Source: Gemmata massiliana
Lineage (GTDB): Bacteria > Planctomycetota > Planctomycetia > Gemmatales > Gemmataceae
Direction of reading: 5' to 3'
DNA length: 64,000 nt
Assembly (NCBI GenBank): GCA_000531095.1
Contig: HG799462.1
Location: 226,733 to 290,732, forward strand
The first letter of the stretch is position 1. Each line of letters starts with the position of its first letter. Positions 36,740 through 45,956 of the stretch are shown piece after piece. The notes beneath the pieces were generated by a model. That model was not told the origin of the DNA, ran no database searches, and saw only the letters and a program-made list of their open reading frames with translations. A program made the position numbers and the translations under genes.

Positions 36740-37132
36740 ATGAACTGGAAGAAGGTCTTCCTCAAGGCCGCAGCGTTCGTACCCGCGATCGTCCTCGTCG
36801 GTGGGTTCGTCGGCGTTCGGGCCGGGCTAATCCAGGTCACCTCGAAACCAGAACCGGCACCCGAACCAACCACAACCACAGCGCCCGAAAAGCCCGTCAC
36901 AGCCGATGAGGTGCCGACCTATATGTCCGGCTCCAAGTCGATCGTGTTTACGACGCAAATCCCCGCCGGGTCGGCACCTGCCGCGCCGAATAACACCCCG
37001 TTCGTACCCACACAAGGCGGTGCCGAAAAATCTCCGATCGTCATGTACGGTTCCAAATCGGCTCCCATAGTCGTTCCACTCGAACTGACACCGGGCACCA
37101 AGCCAACTTCGCCGAATGCACCCAAACCGTGA
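36740..37132 (+). CDS. Small membrane-anchored protein with two SKS motifs
   Basis: A 130-residue protein: one N-terminal membrane helix (AAAFVPAIVLVGGFVGVRAG), then a proline/threonine-rich exported part. Residues 61-67 (YMSGSKS) and 102-107 (MYGSKS) repeat a Tyr-Met/Met-Tyr-x-SKS motif, each followed by hydrophobic residues (IVF, APIVV). The next gene encodes a shorter protein with the same motif. Function unknown. GGAGGG lies upstream of the ATG. Confidence 0.78.
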   Translation: MNWKKVFLKAAAFVPAIVLVGGFVGVRAGLIQVTSKPEPAPEPTTTTAPEKPVTADEVPTYMSGSKSIVFTTQIPAGSAPAAPNNTPFVPTQGGAEKSPIVMYGSKSAPIVVPLELTPGTKPTSPNAPKP

Positions 37133-37196
37133 GCAGGCACGGAATTTGGACGTGAACTATGATTGCCGACACGCACCATTCTCGCGAGGTCGGCAC

Positions 37197-37445
37197 ATGG
37201 AACGCTCCCAACGGCTCCGCAAGGCCGTAGCACTCGTCAGCGCGGTCCTGTTGATTTCTGCGTTCGTCCTTTACCGTGCCGGTTTGGGCGGCGGGTACAT
37301 GACCAGCTCCAAATCGACGTTCATGTTCGTCGGGGGCAACATCACACCACCGACACCATCCGGCGACACGAAAGTACCGGCCGAGCCGCTCGCTGTGGCT
37401 CCGGAACCGCACGAAGCACCGGCAGCGGCGAAACCGAACGAGTGA
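37197..37445 (+). CDS. Small membrane-anchored protein with one SKS motif
   Basis: An 82-residue protein with an N-terminal membrane helix (AVALVSAVLLISAFVLYRAG) and the motif YMTSSKS at residues 34-40, followed by TFMFVGG and a proline-rich tail. It resembles the preceding 130-residue protein in layout (basic head, helix, RAGL, SKS motif) and is probably its paralogue. It lies 64 bases downstream of it and 22 bases upstream of the sterol-desaturase-family gene, so all three may be co-transcribed. Confidence 0.72.
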   Translation: MERSQRLRKAVALVSAVLLISAFVLYRAGLGGGYMTSSKSTFMFVGGNITPPTPSGDTKVPAEPLAVAPEPHEAPAAAKPNE

Positions 37446-37467
37446 ACCCACCTTCGCGGGAGCACAC

Positions 37468-38361
37468 ATGGACATCGTCTCTCTTCTGCTCGCAACCGGG
37501 CTGAGTCTGGTGTTCCTCGTCGTCGTGTTCCGCCCGCTCGAACTCGCCTTCCCCGCAAAGAAGGGCCAACGATTCTTCCGCCCCGACTGGTTCACGGACC
37601 TGCTGTTCCTGCTGGGCCAATACCTGCTCTGGAACGGCCTCGTCTTCTGGTGCCTCACGCAGACACGCGGCACACTGACCGAGATCGTGCCCCACGAGTT
37701 CCGAAGCGCGGTCGCAGCACAATCGTTGTGGCTCCAAATACTAGAAATGGTGTTTCTGAGTGACTTCTGCGTCTATTGGGGCCACCGGCTACAGCACCGC
37801 GTGAGCTTCCTCTGGCGGTTCCATTCGGTTCACCACAGCGCTGAACACCTCGACTGGCTCGCCGCCCACCGCGAGCACCCGCTCGATACGGTGTACACCT
37901 TAACGCTCATCAACTTGCCCGCGTTCGTGCTCGGGTTTCCGCTAGAAGCGCTCGCGGGGTTCATCGCGTTCCGCGGTGTATGGGCGATTTACATTCACTC
38001 GAACGTGCGACTGCCGCTCGGCCCGTTCCGGCCACTTCTCGGCGCACCAGAGTTGCACCACTGGCACCACGCCCGGGACCGCGACGCGGGGAACTACGGC
38101 AACGTGTGCCCGCTCATGGACCTGATTTTCGGAACGTACCGCTGCCCGGACCACGAGCCGGAGAGTTTCGGGATCAACACCCCGACTCCGAGTACCTGGC
38201 TCGGGTACATGGTGCAACCGCTGCTTCCCAAAATCCGCAGAACCAGTGCGACCGAAGAAACGAGCGAACCGGACCCAACGCCTCAAGCCCGGATCGCGCG
38301 GGTCGCCGCGAAGCAAGAAATGTATTCCGACAACTTCCAGCCCTCCCCGCCGTCCTCGTAG
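37468..38361 (+). CDS. Sterol desaturase / fatty acid hydroxylase family protein
   Basis: A 297-residue di-iron membrane oxidase. Histidine boxes are visible at [33 protein letters not shown] and [10 protein letters not shown], with membrane helices before and between them. The family hydroxylates or desaturates sterols, fatty acids or related lipids using O2. Members of Gemmataceae are known to make sterols, but this gene's substrate is not shown by sequence. The ATG follows GGGAG. Its last 79 bases overlap the end of the convergent methyltransferase gene. Confidence 0.9.
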   Translation: MDIVSLLLATGLSLVFLVVVFRPLELAFPAKKGQRFFRPDWFTDLLFLLGQYLLWNGLVFWCLTQTRGTLTEIVPHEFRSAVAAQSLWLQILEMVFLSDFCVYWGHRLQHRVSFLWRFHSVHHSAEHLDWLAAHREHPLDTVYTLTLINLPAFVLGFPLEALAGFIAFRGVWAIYIHSNVRLPLGPFRPLLGAPELHHWHHARDRDAGNYGNVCPLMDLIFGTYRCPDHEPESFGINTPTPSTWLGYMVQPLLPKIRRTSATEETSEPDPTPQARIARVAAKQEMYSDNFQPSPPSS

Positions 38362-39050
38362 AATCCGGCAAGCAGGAATCCGGCTTCGAGCTGACCACCG
38401 ATTTGGTCCGCGAGTGTGTGCCCGAAGCAGAGTGGCTCGTTGTTGTCCGTGTACCGCCGCCGCTCCTCATCCGTGATGCTGGTGAGGTCCGAATACGGAA
38501 TCTGGTGCCGAACCACGAACTCACCGGTCTGCATCTTCGCGTCGTCGAATAGACACAGGACCGGATTCACGAAACCCGCGAGTAGAACCCCACCCGAGCG
38601 CAAGACGCGCGCCGCTTCGCGCCACACAGGGCGAATGTCCGGGACGAAGCCGTTCGAGCAGGCGTGGAAGATCAGACCGAAGGTCGCGTCCGGGAACGCG
38701 GACAGATCCCGCATGTCGCCTTCGACGGTCGTGAGTGTCAATCCGTCACGGGTAGCCACTTCTTGATCGCGTGCGAGTTGAGCCGGAGAATTGTCAAACA
38801 CAGTCACGTTCGCGCCGGCCGCGGCCAGGATCGGTCCCTGTTGTCCGCCACCAGAAGCCAGACACAAAACATCCAGCCCTTTAAGCGGCGGGAACCAATC
38901 GCGAGGAACCGGCTTGGTCGGAGTGAGGACGACGGACCACTCCCCCCGACGCGCTGCGGCGATCACCTCTGGCCCAACCGGAACGGTCCACCGGTTTCCC
39001 GTAGCGACCTGGTGGTCCCAGGCCGCGCGATTGTAGTTGCGAATGTCCAT
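38283..39050 (-). CDS. Class I SAM-dependent methyltransferase
   Basis: A 255-residue methyltransferase. Motif I is [20 protein letters not shown], the acidic residue that contacts SAM is in [15 protein letters not shown], and motif IV-like sequence is [16 protein letters not shown]. Substrate unknown. Start ATG 39048-39050 ([15 protein letters not shown]) follows AGGAA. Its 3' end overlaps that of the convergent sterol-desaturase-family gene by 79 bases. Confidence 0.9.
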   Translation of the reverse strand: MDIRNYNRAAWDHQVATGNRWTVPVGPEVIAAARRGEWSVVLTPTKPVPRDWFPPLKGLDVLCLASGGGQQGPILAAAGANVTVFDNSPAQLARDQEVATRDGLTLTTVEGDMRDLSAFPDATFGLIFHACSNGFVPDIRPVWREAARVLRSGGVLLAGFVNPVLCLFDDAKMQTGEFVVRHQIPYSDLTSITDEERRRYTDNNEPLCFGHTLADQIGGQLEAGFLLAGFYEDGGEGWKLSEYISCFAATRAIRA

Positions 39051-39082
39051 GTGTCGTTCCTGTTGCAGTTGGAACGAGTATC

Positions 39083-40693
39083 TTACCGTTGCAGTTCGCG
39101 CTCGATGCGGTCGATCAGCTCTTTCACTGGCCACTCGCGGTCACCAATCGCCACGCTCGCGTTCTTCTCCACCCACTCCCGCACCTTCTTCTCCGCCGCT
39201 ACCGCGGTGCTGTGAGTCTTGGCACCGAAGTGCTTGCTGACTTCGCCGTAGGTTGCGGCCGTGTGCTTGCGGGCCAAATAGATTGCGACCATGCGCGGGT
39301 GACTCACGGCCCAGGTGCGGGCCTTCGACTGGAGCGTGCCCGCGGCGAGCCGGAGCGTCGTACACACGGCAGCGTCCACGTCGGCGACAGTGACCACGCG
39401 CACCGCGTGCCGGAGCAGGTCGCCGAGGGCTTCGCGTGCGGTTGCCATGTCCGCCGGGCGCCCGGTCACCTTTGCGTAGTGGCGCAGGCTGTTCACCGCG
39501 CCTTCGAGTTCGCGCACGTTCCCGCGAAGCGTATTCGCGAGGGTCTTCAGCACCGCGTCCGGAATCGCCGGTCCCGCGCCACACGACTTCTTCCGGAGAA
39601 TTTCGAGGCGCGTTTCCGGGTCCGGGGGTAACAGCCCCCACACCGCGCCGCCGAGGAGCCGGTCGAGTAGTTCGGGCATCAACTCGTCGGCCAGCCGCGG
39701 GTGGCAGTCCGTCGTGACCACGACCTGCCGCCCGTCCGCCACGAGTGCGTCGAACGTGTGCAGAAATTCTTCCTGCGTGGCCTTCTTGGTCGCGAGGAAG
39801 TGCAGATCGTCGAGGAGTAGCGTGGTGCATTCGCGGAACTGGCGCCGGAACGCGGACATCTTCCCGAGGCGCGACGCCTGCACGAACCGCGTGGTGAACT
39901 CTTCCGCGGTGACGTAGCACGGACGCTGGTCGCTCTGCCGCTTCAGCCCGGCGAAGATGCCTTCGAGCAGGTGCGTCTTCCCGGTTCCGACCGGGCCGTG
40001 AATCACGAGCGGGTTCGCCCCCTGCCCGGGTTCCTCGACCACGCTGAGCCCGGAGGCGTGTGCGACGCGATTGCACGGCCCGCTCACGAAGTCCGCAAGT
40101 GACTTCCACCGGCGTCCGGTGCGCTGCGACGCCATCGGCCGGGCGAGTGCTTCTGCTTCCGGGTCGGGGCGCTTCACCTTCGGCTTTGGTTGGGCAACCG
40201 GGTCGCCGAACAGGTCGACTTGGGGAACCGCGGAGTGCGGAGCGCGGAGCGCGGAACTGGAAGCAGAAACGGCGGCGACTTTCTTGTCTTCGCGCCGAGC
40301 CACCTCAGCGCCCCGCTTCTCGCTCTTTTTGTCTTCGCTCGGTGCTTCGGGTTCCGCGTTCTGCGTTTCTTCAGAGAGGACACCTTCCACGGTCCAGTGC
40401 AGAGCCGTGTCCGAGCCGTACACCTCTGCGACCGCGGACCGCACCGCGGCGCCGAAGGTGTGTTCGAGCCACTCTTGTGTGTGCTGGTTCCGGGCGGCAA
40501 CAATCACGCGATCGCCGTGCGGGACGAACGTCGCGTGTCCCTGGAACCACAAGTTGAAGCGCGTGGCTCCGACGCGGGCCGAAACCGCATCGGCCAGAGC
40601 CTTCACGGACGGATCGGACCGCACGGGGGCGACCGGAACCGACACGGGCGCGGCTTGGTAAGCGAGATCGCGAGTAGCGAGTCGGGGTGGCAC
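39083..40693 (-). CDS. dnaA: Chromosomal replication initiator DnaA
   Basis: AAA+ initiator that melts the replication origin. The 536-residue product has a domain I (about 28-105), a long linker (105-185), the AAA+ core with Walker A GPVGTGKT (233-240), Walker [16 protein letters not shown], and a C-terminal DNA-binding domain ([20 protein letters not shown]). The last matches the DnaA signature only loosely, with THST where most have DHTT. It starts with GTG after GGAG. No dnaN or gyrB is adjacent and no DnaA boxes are visible in the flanks. The linker contains a repeat-derived stretch (residues 142-158). Confidence 0.87.
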   Translation of the reverse strand: MPPRLATRDLAYQAAPVSVPVAPVRSDPSVKALADAVSARVGATRFNLWFQGHATFVPHGDRVIVAARNQHTQEWLEHTFGAAVRSAVAEVYGSDTALHWTVEGVLSEETQNAEPEAPSEDKKSEKRGAEVARREDKKVAAVSASSSALRAPHSAVPQVDLFGDPVAQPKPKVKRPDPEAEALARPMASQRTGRRWKSLADFVSGPCNRVAHASGLSVVEEPGQGANPLVIHGPVGTGKTHLLEGIFAGLKRQSDQRPCYVTAEEFTTRFVQASRLGKMSAFRRQFRECTTLLLDDLHFLATKKATQEEFLHTFDALVADGRQVVVTTDCHPRLADELMPELLDRLLGGAVWGLLPPDPETRLEILRKKSCGAGPAIPDAVLKTLANTLRGNVRELEGAVNSLRHYAKVTGRPADMATAREALGDLLRHAVRVVTVADVDAAVCTTLRLAAGTLQSKARTWAVSHPRMVAIYLARKHTAATYGEVSKHFGAKTHSTAVAAEKKVREWVEKNASVAIGDREWPVKELIDRIERELQR

Positions 40694-40932
40694 TGACTAA
40701 CTCCCCGGTGCAGGTCTGAGTTCTTCTCAATATCTGCGCCAGAAGCCCCGCGCCTACGCGCTGGAAGGTCGGTAAGTGGCGCGAGCCGGGACCGGCGCTT
40801 GGCGCGGCCGGTAGAGTCACGCGCGCCGGGTATGCGCGCAGTAATCGCGCCAGAAGGCGCAATATGGCGCCGGCGGGCGCATGTGCCCCAATTGCAAGCG
40901 CGAAGGTGTACTTGAACGGAATCGGAGTGAAG

Positions 40933-41817
40933 TTACGCGCCCCACGACGCGAGCCAAACCTCGCGCCGATCGTACTCGACGAACCCGTGGCGCGCGTAAA
41001 GGCGCATGGCCGGTAAGTTGCGTGCGTCCACGGACACATTCAGCGGGCCGGAGTACCCGACCGAAGTGACGATGAAGTTCAATAATTCCGAACCGAATCC
41101 GTGCCTGCGCAGTCCGGGTTCGATTCCCAGGTATGTTAGCTCAATAACCCCCTCCGCGCCCGGCTCAACGATCGCCAAACCGACGTGGTCGTCGCCTCGC
41201 GTCGCGAGATACCACTCCGAATGAAGCGCTTCGGTGAACCCCTCTGCGATTTCGTCCGCGGTCCGCGGGCGGTTCAATTCGGGACAGTCTCGACTGTCCA
41301 CGTGTGTGGCAAGGAGCGTACCGCGCATGTCATCGACGAGCGGCGGCGCACTAAACGCGAACGTCAGCCGAGAGGATGGTTGCGCCGGACTTTTCGTTCG
41401 GGTACCGGCATGTCTTAAGAACACCAACTGCGTGATGTGTTTGAAGCCGTTACGTTCGAGTGGTGCCATTTCGTCGCGTTCATCGGCGGTCGCGAACGCC
41501 TGACACACTTTCACCCCACGCACCCGAAGCCACGCGCACGCGGCCACGGCAACTGCGTCTTCGAGTTGCCGGGACTGGCCACGTGGAGGCAGCGCGATCC
41601 CGAGCGCCCCCGGAAGCGTTTGAACAAGGGCCGCAGCCCGCAGGCGCCCGTTTTCTCGTGCGACAAAAATAGTCGAAGCTTCGCCGTCAGAAAGGAGCCG
41701 ATCGTGGCAGTGCTCCGCGGCCCGGTCGCGTTCGGCACCGGGTGTGCGTGCGAACAAAATCCGGCACGCGGACAGCAATTCGTGCGGCGCGGCCGGGGAT
41801 ACATCGAAACGCGACAT
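40933..41817 (-). CDS. GNAT family N-acetyltransferase, possibly double
   Basis: A 294-residue protein. The C-terminal half is a good GNAT domain with the acetyl-CoA loop in LGIEPGLRRHGFGSELLNF and the end VDARNLPAMRLYARHGFVEY. The N-terminal half has the same layout in weaker form (IFVARENGRLRAAALVQTL, then ACAWLRVRGVKVCQAFATAD and LERNGFKHITQLVFLRH), suggesting a degenerate second GNAT domain. The substrate is unknown. Divergent from thyX by 82 bases. Confidence 0.85.
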   Translation of the reverse strand: MSRFDVSPAAPHELLSACRILFARTPGAERDRAAEHCHDRLLSDGEASTIFVARENGRLRAAALVQTLPGALGIALPPRGQSRQLEDAVAVAACAWLRVRGVKVCQAFATADERDEMAPLERNGFKHITQLVFLRHAGTRTKSPAQPSSRLTFAFSAPPLVDDMRGTLLATHVDSRDCPELNRPRTADEIAEGFTEALHSEWYLATRGDDHVGLAIVEPGAEGVIELTYLGIEPGLRRHGFGSELLNFIVTSVGYSGPLNVSVDARNLPAMRLYARHGFVEYDRREVWLASWGA

Positions 41818-41899
41818 GGGGGCAATTCGGGCTCAATTCCCACAATCGGAACAGTCGATTGAGATGATTACATCGTAAACTCACGGATGGGTCTCGCAC

Positions 41900-42754
41900 A
41901 TGGTTGTGCCTACTCCTTACTCAACAATTACTCCAGTGGATACCGGTATCCGCGTCATCACAGAGCCCTCGGTGTACGTGCTTGGCAAACAAACCGTGGA
42001 CGACGCCGAACTCGACCGCTTCCTCGCGGACCACGGCGTGAGCTGGGAGAGCGACAGCGAGGTCGCCGGTGAGGTGCTCACCGAAACGGCCGGGCGCGTG
42101 TGCTACATGAGCTTCGCCAAACCCCGTCCGGGCGGGAACGCGGCGTACCTCACGCACATCAAGGAAGTCGGTCACGGCAGTGTGCTCGAACACGCCGTCT
42201 GGAACCTGCTCCTCACCGGCGTGTCGCGCTCGCTCACGCACGAACTGGTGCGGCACCGCGCGGGGTTCGGGTTCTCGCAACTCTCGCAGCGCTATGTGGA
42301 TGAGTCGGTGGCCGAGTACGTCGAGCCGGACATCATCGCGAACGACCCCGAGTTACACGCGATCTGGCTCGAAACCGTGAAGCAGTCGCACGCGGCCTAT
42401 GTCAAACTGGCCGAAGCACTGAACACGAAGTTGGCCGATCCCGCGGCAGCGACAGCGGCAATGCTCCCAGCTAACGCGGACCGCACCACCCGGCGCAAAA
42501 CCGCGCGTCAGGCCGCGCGAAGCGTGTTGCCGAACGCGACCGAGACGAAGATTTTCATCACCGCTAATGCCCGCGCGCTGCGGCACTTCTTCGAGCAGCG
42601 CGGGTCCGCGTTCGCCGAACCCGAGATCCGCAAACTCGCGGGAGCGATCCTCGACGTGCTCCAGAAGGACGCGCCGAACCTCTTCGGCGACTACCAGAAG
42701 GTTCCGCTGCCCGACGGCACTTTTGAACTCACCACGCAGTTCAAGAAGGTCTGA
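41900..42754 (+). CDS. thyX: Flavin-dependent thymidylate synthase
   Basis: Makes dTMP from dUMP using methylene-tetrahydrofolate and FAD. The 284-residue product has GHGSVLEHAVWNLLLTGVSR before the ThyX signature and the signature itself in the form RHRAGFGFSQLSQRY (residues 118-132), one residue longer than the usual RHRxxSxNxxSxRY and without its first Ser. The rest (RKTARQAARSVLPNATETK) is typical. No strong ribosome site is seen; the ATG at 41900 fits the family start. Confidence 0.93.
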   Translation: MVVPTPYSTITPVDTGIRVITEPSVYVLGKQTVDDAELDRFLADHGVSWESDSEVAGEVLTETAGRVCYMSFAKPRPGGNAAYLTHIKEVGHGSVLEHAVWNLLLTGVSRSLTHELVRHRAGFGFSQLSQRYVDESVAEYVEPDIIANDPELHAIWLETVKQSHAAYVKLAEALNTKLADPAAATAAMLPANADRTTRRKTARQAARSVLPNATETKIFITANARALRHFFEQRGSAFAEPEIRKLAGAILDVLQKDAPNLFGDYQKVPLPDGTFELTTQFKKV

Positions 42755-42786
42755 GCATATTCGCGCTTTGCGTTACGGCTAAACTG

Positions 42787-42817
42787 TTGGCATTTGTGCC
42801 GCGCACCGAGTTACAAT
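42787..42817 (+). promoter_or_regulatory. Candidate promoter of the SGNH hydrolase gene
   Basis: TTGGCA (42787-42792) and TACAAT (42812-42817) lie 19 bases apart, with the -10 ending 36 bases before the ATG. Confidence 0.35.
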
Positions 42818-42853
42818 CCGCCTCGTGCCACCTTTCCGCACGAGGTTTAACCG

Positions 42854-44149
42854 ATGGTTCGCTTGCTCGCTTCGGCTGCGTTTGTGTCAGTGTTCGCTGT
42901 CGGACTCGCACCCACTCGCCTCACACTTCAAGCTGCTGATCCTCAACCGACCTCGGCGGCGCGGGAGGGAGCGGCAAAAGACTTCTTCTTCAAACCGAAC
43001 GACCGCATCGTCTTCCTCGGTGACAGCATCACCGCGCAATACCAGTATTCGACGTACATCGAGTTGTACCTGACGACGCGGATGCCGAAGGGGAACTTCA
43101 CATTCATCAATGCGGGGATCGGTGGCGACACCGCTAACGGTGGCGCGAACCGGTTCCAAACGCACGTTCTTGCCGAGAAGCCCACGGCCATCACGATCAA
43201 CTTCGGCATGAACGACGGCGGGTACGGCGCGTTCAATCCGCAGGCGAACAAGGTGTTCGTGGAGAAGACCGCGGCCATGCTCGACATGGCGAACAAGGCC
43301 GGGGCGCGGGTCGCGCTGCTCTCGCCCAATGCGGTGGACCGCCGCAACAAGAGCAACGGCAAACAGTACGTCGAGACGCAGAAGGAGTTCTACGCGCCGC
43401 TCAAGGATCTCGCGACCAAGCACAAGGTGAGTTTCGTCGACCAGTACGCGATCACGCGCGCCGCGACCGACAAAATGGAAGTCGACGACCCGATGGCGAA
43501 GAAGGCCGTACCGTACTACGACGGGTTCCACACCTCCCCTCCGGGCGGGATGCTGATGGCCCACGCGATCCTCACCGGGTTGCACGCGCCGGCGCTGGTC
43601 AGCGACGTTTCAGTGGAAGTGAAGAGCTCGCAAGCGGCCGGTAAGGGGTGCAAAGTAGACGACTTGAAAGCCACACCCACGAACGTGACTTTCACGCGCA
43701 CCGACGACGCCCTACCGCTCCCGGTCCAGAAGGACTGGCTCCCGATGCTGCCGTACACGAACGAGCTGAAAGACCTGAACTACTACGGCCTGACCGTGCA
43801 GGGTCTGAAAGACGGCGACTACACCGTGAGCATCGACGGTACTGCGGTGGGCAAGTTCTCCGCGGCAGAACTGGGCAAGGGCGTGAACCTCGGTAACGCC
43901 ACCACCGGCCCAGTGTGGGAACAAAGCAACAAGGTGCTCCAGGCGATCAACGCGAAGAACAACATGGTCGCGCAGCGGTTCTTCGGCGTGGTGATGTTCA
44001 ACGCCCCGGACTGGCTCGCGGACGTGGCCACCGAGCGCAAGCCGGCGGAGCTGAAGAAGCGGATGGACAAGATCGACGCGGCCCAAGCCGAGATCTACAA
44101 ACTCGCCGTGCCCGTTGCCCGCAAGTTTGAGATCAAGCCCGCTCAGTGA
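42854..44149 (+). CDS. SGNH/GDSL hydrolase family protein, secreted
   Basis: A 431-residue esterase/lipase-type protein. After a signal peptide (MVRLLASAAFVSVFAVGLAP) come block I IVFLGDSITAQ, block II NAGIGGDTANGG, block III TINFGMNDGGYG and block V DGFHTSPPGGMLMA, giving Ser, Gly, Asn and His. The C-terminal 150 residues form a separate beta-rich part (YYGLTVQGLKDGDYTVSIDG). It may deacetylate or de-esterify sugars or lipids; the substrate is not evident. GAGG precedes the ATG. Confidence 0.9.
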   Translation: MVRLLASAAFVSVFAVGLAPTRLTLQAADPQPTSAAREGAAKDFFFKPNDRIVFLGDSITAQYQYSTYIELYLTTRMPKGNFTFINAGIGGDTANGGANRFQTHVLAEKPTAITINFGMNDGGYGAFNPQANKVFVEKTAAMLDMANKAGARVALLSPNAVDRRNKSNGKQYVETQKEFYAPLKDLATKHKVSFVDQYAITRAATDKMEVDDPMAKKAVPYYDGFHTSPPGGMLMAHAILTGLHAPALVSDVSVEVKSSQAAGKGCKVDDLKATPTNVTFTRTDDALPLPVQKDWLPMLPYTNELKDLNYYGLTVQGLKDGDYTVSIDGTAVGKFSAAELGKGVNLGNATTGPVWEQSNKVLQAINAKNNMVAQRFFGVVMFNAPDWLADVATERKPAELKKRMDKIDAAQAEIYKLAVPVARKFEIKPAQ

Positions 44150-44167
44150 GCCAAAACCTACACGGTT

Positions 44168-44195
44168 CGGCGCGCTGCGCAATTACAGCGCGCCG
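44168..44195. terminator. Hairpin between convergent genes
   Basis: CGGCGCGCTG (44168-44177) pairs perfectly with CAGCGCGCCG (44186-44195) around an 8-base loop. There is no T-run, so termination is uncertain. Confidence 0.4.
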
Positions 44196-44203
44196 GACGT
44201 GAC

Positions 44204-45757
44204 TCACCGCTTTGCCCGCCAGTCGACGCGCTCTTTGTAGGCCATCGTCTCGTCCACCAGCGCGAACAGTTCGGGGTCGTAAGCCTTCAGCATCTCGCGC
44301 GTCGTGATGGGCCGCTCGGCCCCGTTTGGTGCGACGCCCGTGCCGACCGCGTCGAAGTACGCCTCCACGCCCGCGGCCCAATACTCGACACGGTCGCGTG
44401 CGGCGGCCGTACCCTTCCACAACTTCTTTTCTTTGGCCGCGTCGAACAGCTTGGAAACCTTTTTGTCGAACTCCGAGTCCAGGCGCTTTACGCGCAGTTC
44501 GTACTGCTGCTTCTCGCGCCGGTTCTCGAACTCCGGGTCCACCGGGCGCGTCGCGGTCACGTGGTACAGCCCCTTCGCGAACACGCTCACAGTCACACAC
44601 TTCCCGGCAAAAAGGTCATCGGCCGTGTTAAGTGCGTTCTCTTCGGGAACGACCATCAGCTTCAGCGTCGGCGAGTAGTCGAGGTACCGCACGAGGTCGA
44701 GTTCGGCCTTGTTCTTGGCGCCCGCGAACTCGGGCAGATCGCTCAGCTTCTCCGTGCGGCCGAGGACCACGAGCCGCGCACCGTCCGCGATCATCGCTTT
44801 CAGGATGTCGTGCCGGTACGCGAACATCTTGCGCACGGTGTCGTTCGCCGCGAGCAGGGCGGCGTCGCTCGCGTGCTTCGACCCCAGCACTGGGAACTCG
44901 CGGGCGAACGTGAACTTGGTGTAGTAGCCGTCGAACTTGAACCGCGCGGGCGGGGCGATCACGCTCGGCTGCTTGAGCACCGGCGCGTACCGCCAGTCGT
45001 TCTCCGGCTTCAGGTTCATCGTCTTCCGCACAAGTTCATAGCCGTCCGGGTCGTGCTGTTTCAGTTGCTCCCGCGTCGCGATCGGACCGTGGTTCCAGTT
45101 GTTCACGCGGTTGCAGTCGAAGTAGCACTGTGCAATCTCGGCCCAGTATTCCGCCGGGTTCGAGGCCGCGTAGGTGTTCTTCCACAAGCCCTTCTCCACC
45201 GCACCCTTGTACGTTTCGCCCAGGCGGTTGCGCCAGCCCACGTCGACGCGCCCGAGGGCCGCGTCGACGGTGTGCAGGAACTCGTGAACGCCGATGCTCT
45301 CGTCGTCGTACCGGTCGCCCGCGAGGTTCAGCAGGTTCTCCTCGCCGAAGCTCGTGACACCCAGCCCCCCGGTCCCACGCACGCGCTCGTTCATGTACGC
45401 CGGGTTCGGGGTGTTCCGGTACTCCGGCATGTCGGTGTAGACCTGGTCCTTGCCGATGATGATGAGCCGCGTGCCGTGCTTCGCCATCGCTTCCAGCACG
45501 TCCGGGCGCCCCGCGAGCATGTGCGTGACGATGTGGTGCGTGCGCACGAGCGCCTCGTCCGCGACCTCCTGCGCCGCGAGGATCGACAGCCCGTTCATGT
45601 CGATGTGCTTCTTGTAGAACTTGCGGGCGGCCTCTTTGTCGGCCGCGCGGTACTTGTCGAACACCGCGTCCGGCGGTGCCGCCACCTTGGGCTGGGCCGA
45701 GGCGCGGGCGAAAACACAGGTGACGGCGAGAAGCGCAAATAGTGCGCGGTAACGCAT
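44204..45757 (-). CDS. Secreted metallopeptidase-like protein with two copies of the domain
   Basis: A 517-residue protein with a signal peptide (cut near ARASAQ). The first domain (about residues 35-270) has a zinc motif HEFLH (158-162) and a downstream EYWAE (203-207), where the first Glu is placed to be the third ligand of a gluzincin-type metallopeptidase. The second (about 285-517) repeats the same landmarks (LEAMAKHGTRLIIIG / LKAMIADGARLVVLG; EENLLNLA / EENALNTA; EYWAEIAQCYFD / EYWAAGVEAYFD) but has VFAKGLYHV in place of VHEFLHTV, so it lacks the zinc site. GGAG precedes the ATG. Substrate unknown. Confidence 0.82.
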   Translation of the reverse strand: MRYRALFALLAVTCVFARASAQPKVAAPPDAVFDKYRAADKEAARKFYKKHIDMNGLSILAAQEVADEALVRTHHIVTHMLAGRPDVLEAMAKHGTRLIIIGKDQVYTDMPEYRNTPNPAYMNERVRGTGGLGVTSFGEENLLNLAGDRYDDESIGVHEFLHTVDAALGRVDVGWRNRLGETYKGAVEKGLWKNTYAASNPAEYWAEIAQCYFDCNRVNNWNHGPIATREQLKQHDPDGYELVRKTMNLKPENDWRYAPVLKQPSVIAPPARFKFDGYYTKFTFAREFPVLGSKHASDAALLAANDTVRKMFAYRHDILKAMIADGARLVVLGRTEKLSDLPEFAGAKNKAELDLVRYLDYSPTLKLMVVPEENALNTADDLFAGKCVTVSVFAKGLYHVTATRPVDPEFENRREKQQYELRVKRLDSEFDKKVSKLFDAAKEKKLWKGTAAARDRVEYWAAGVEAYFDAVGTGVAPNGAERPITTREMLKAYDPELFALVDETMAYKERVDWRAKR

Positions 45758-45956
45758 GTGCGGCTCCGGCGGGGAACGATGTGACTCGCCGATACGTTAC
45801 GCGGGGCGCGACCGCGACTCAAAGGTTTTCGCCCGGCTACCGACACTGCGTCCGGTTCGGCGCCGGGGTACAAATTTCTCCGCTCCAATTTCTCCGCGCG
45901 AACCACGAACCAACTTCTGTGGTCTTGTTCGCACACCCTCACCCCCCGAGGACGCA

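Noticed and set aside
40694..40932. Replication origin next to dnaA
   Set aside because: The 239 bases are GC-rich with GGCGC words and no DnaA-box-like 9-mers or AT-rich unwinding stretch.
44561..45742. Plus-strand open frame (393 codons) opposite the metallopeptidase-like gene
   Set aside because: Antisense translation rich in Arg, Val and His; the minus-strand gene has a signal peptide, zinc motif and ribosome site.
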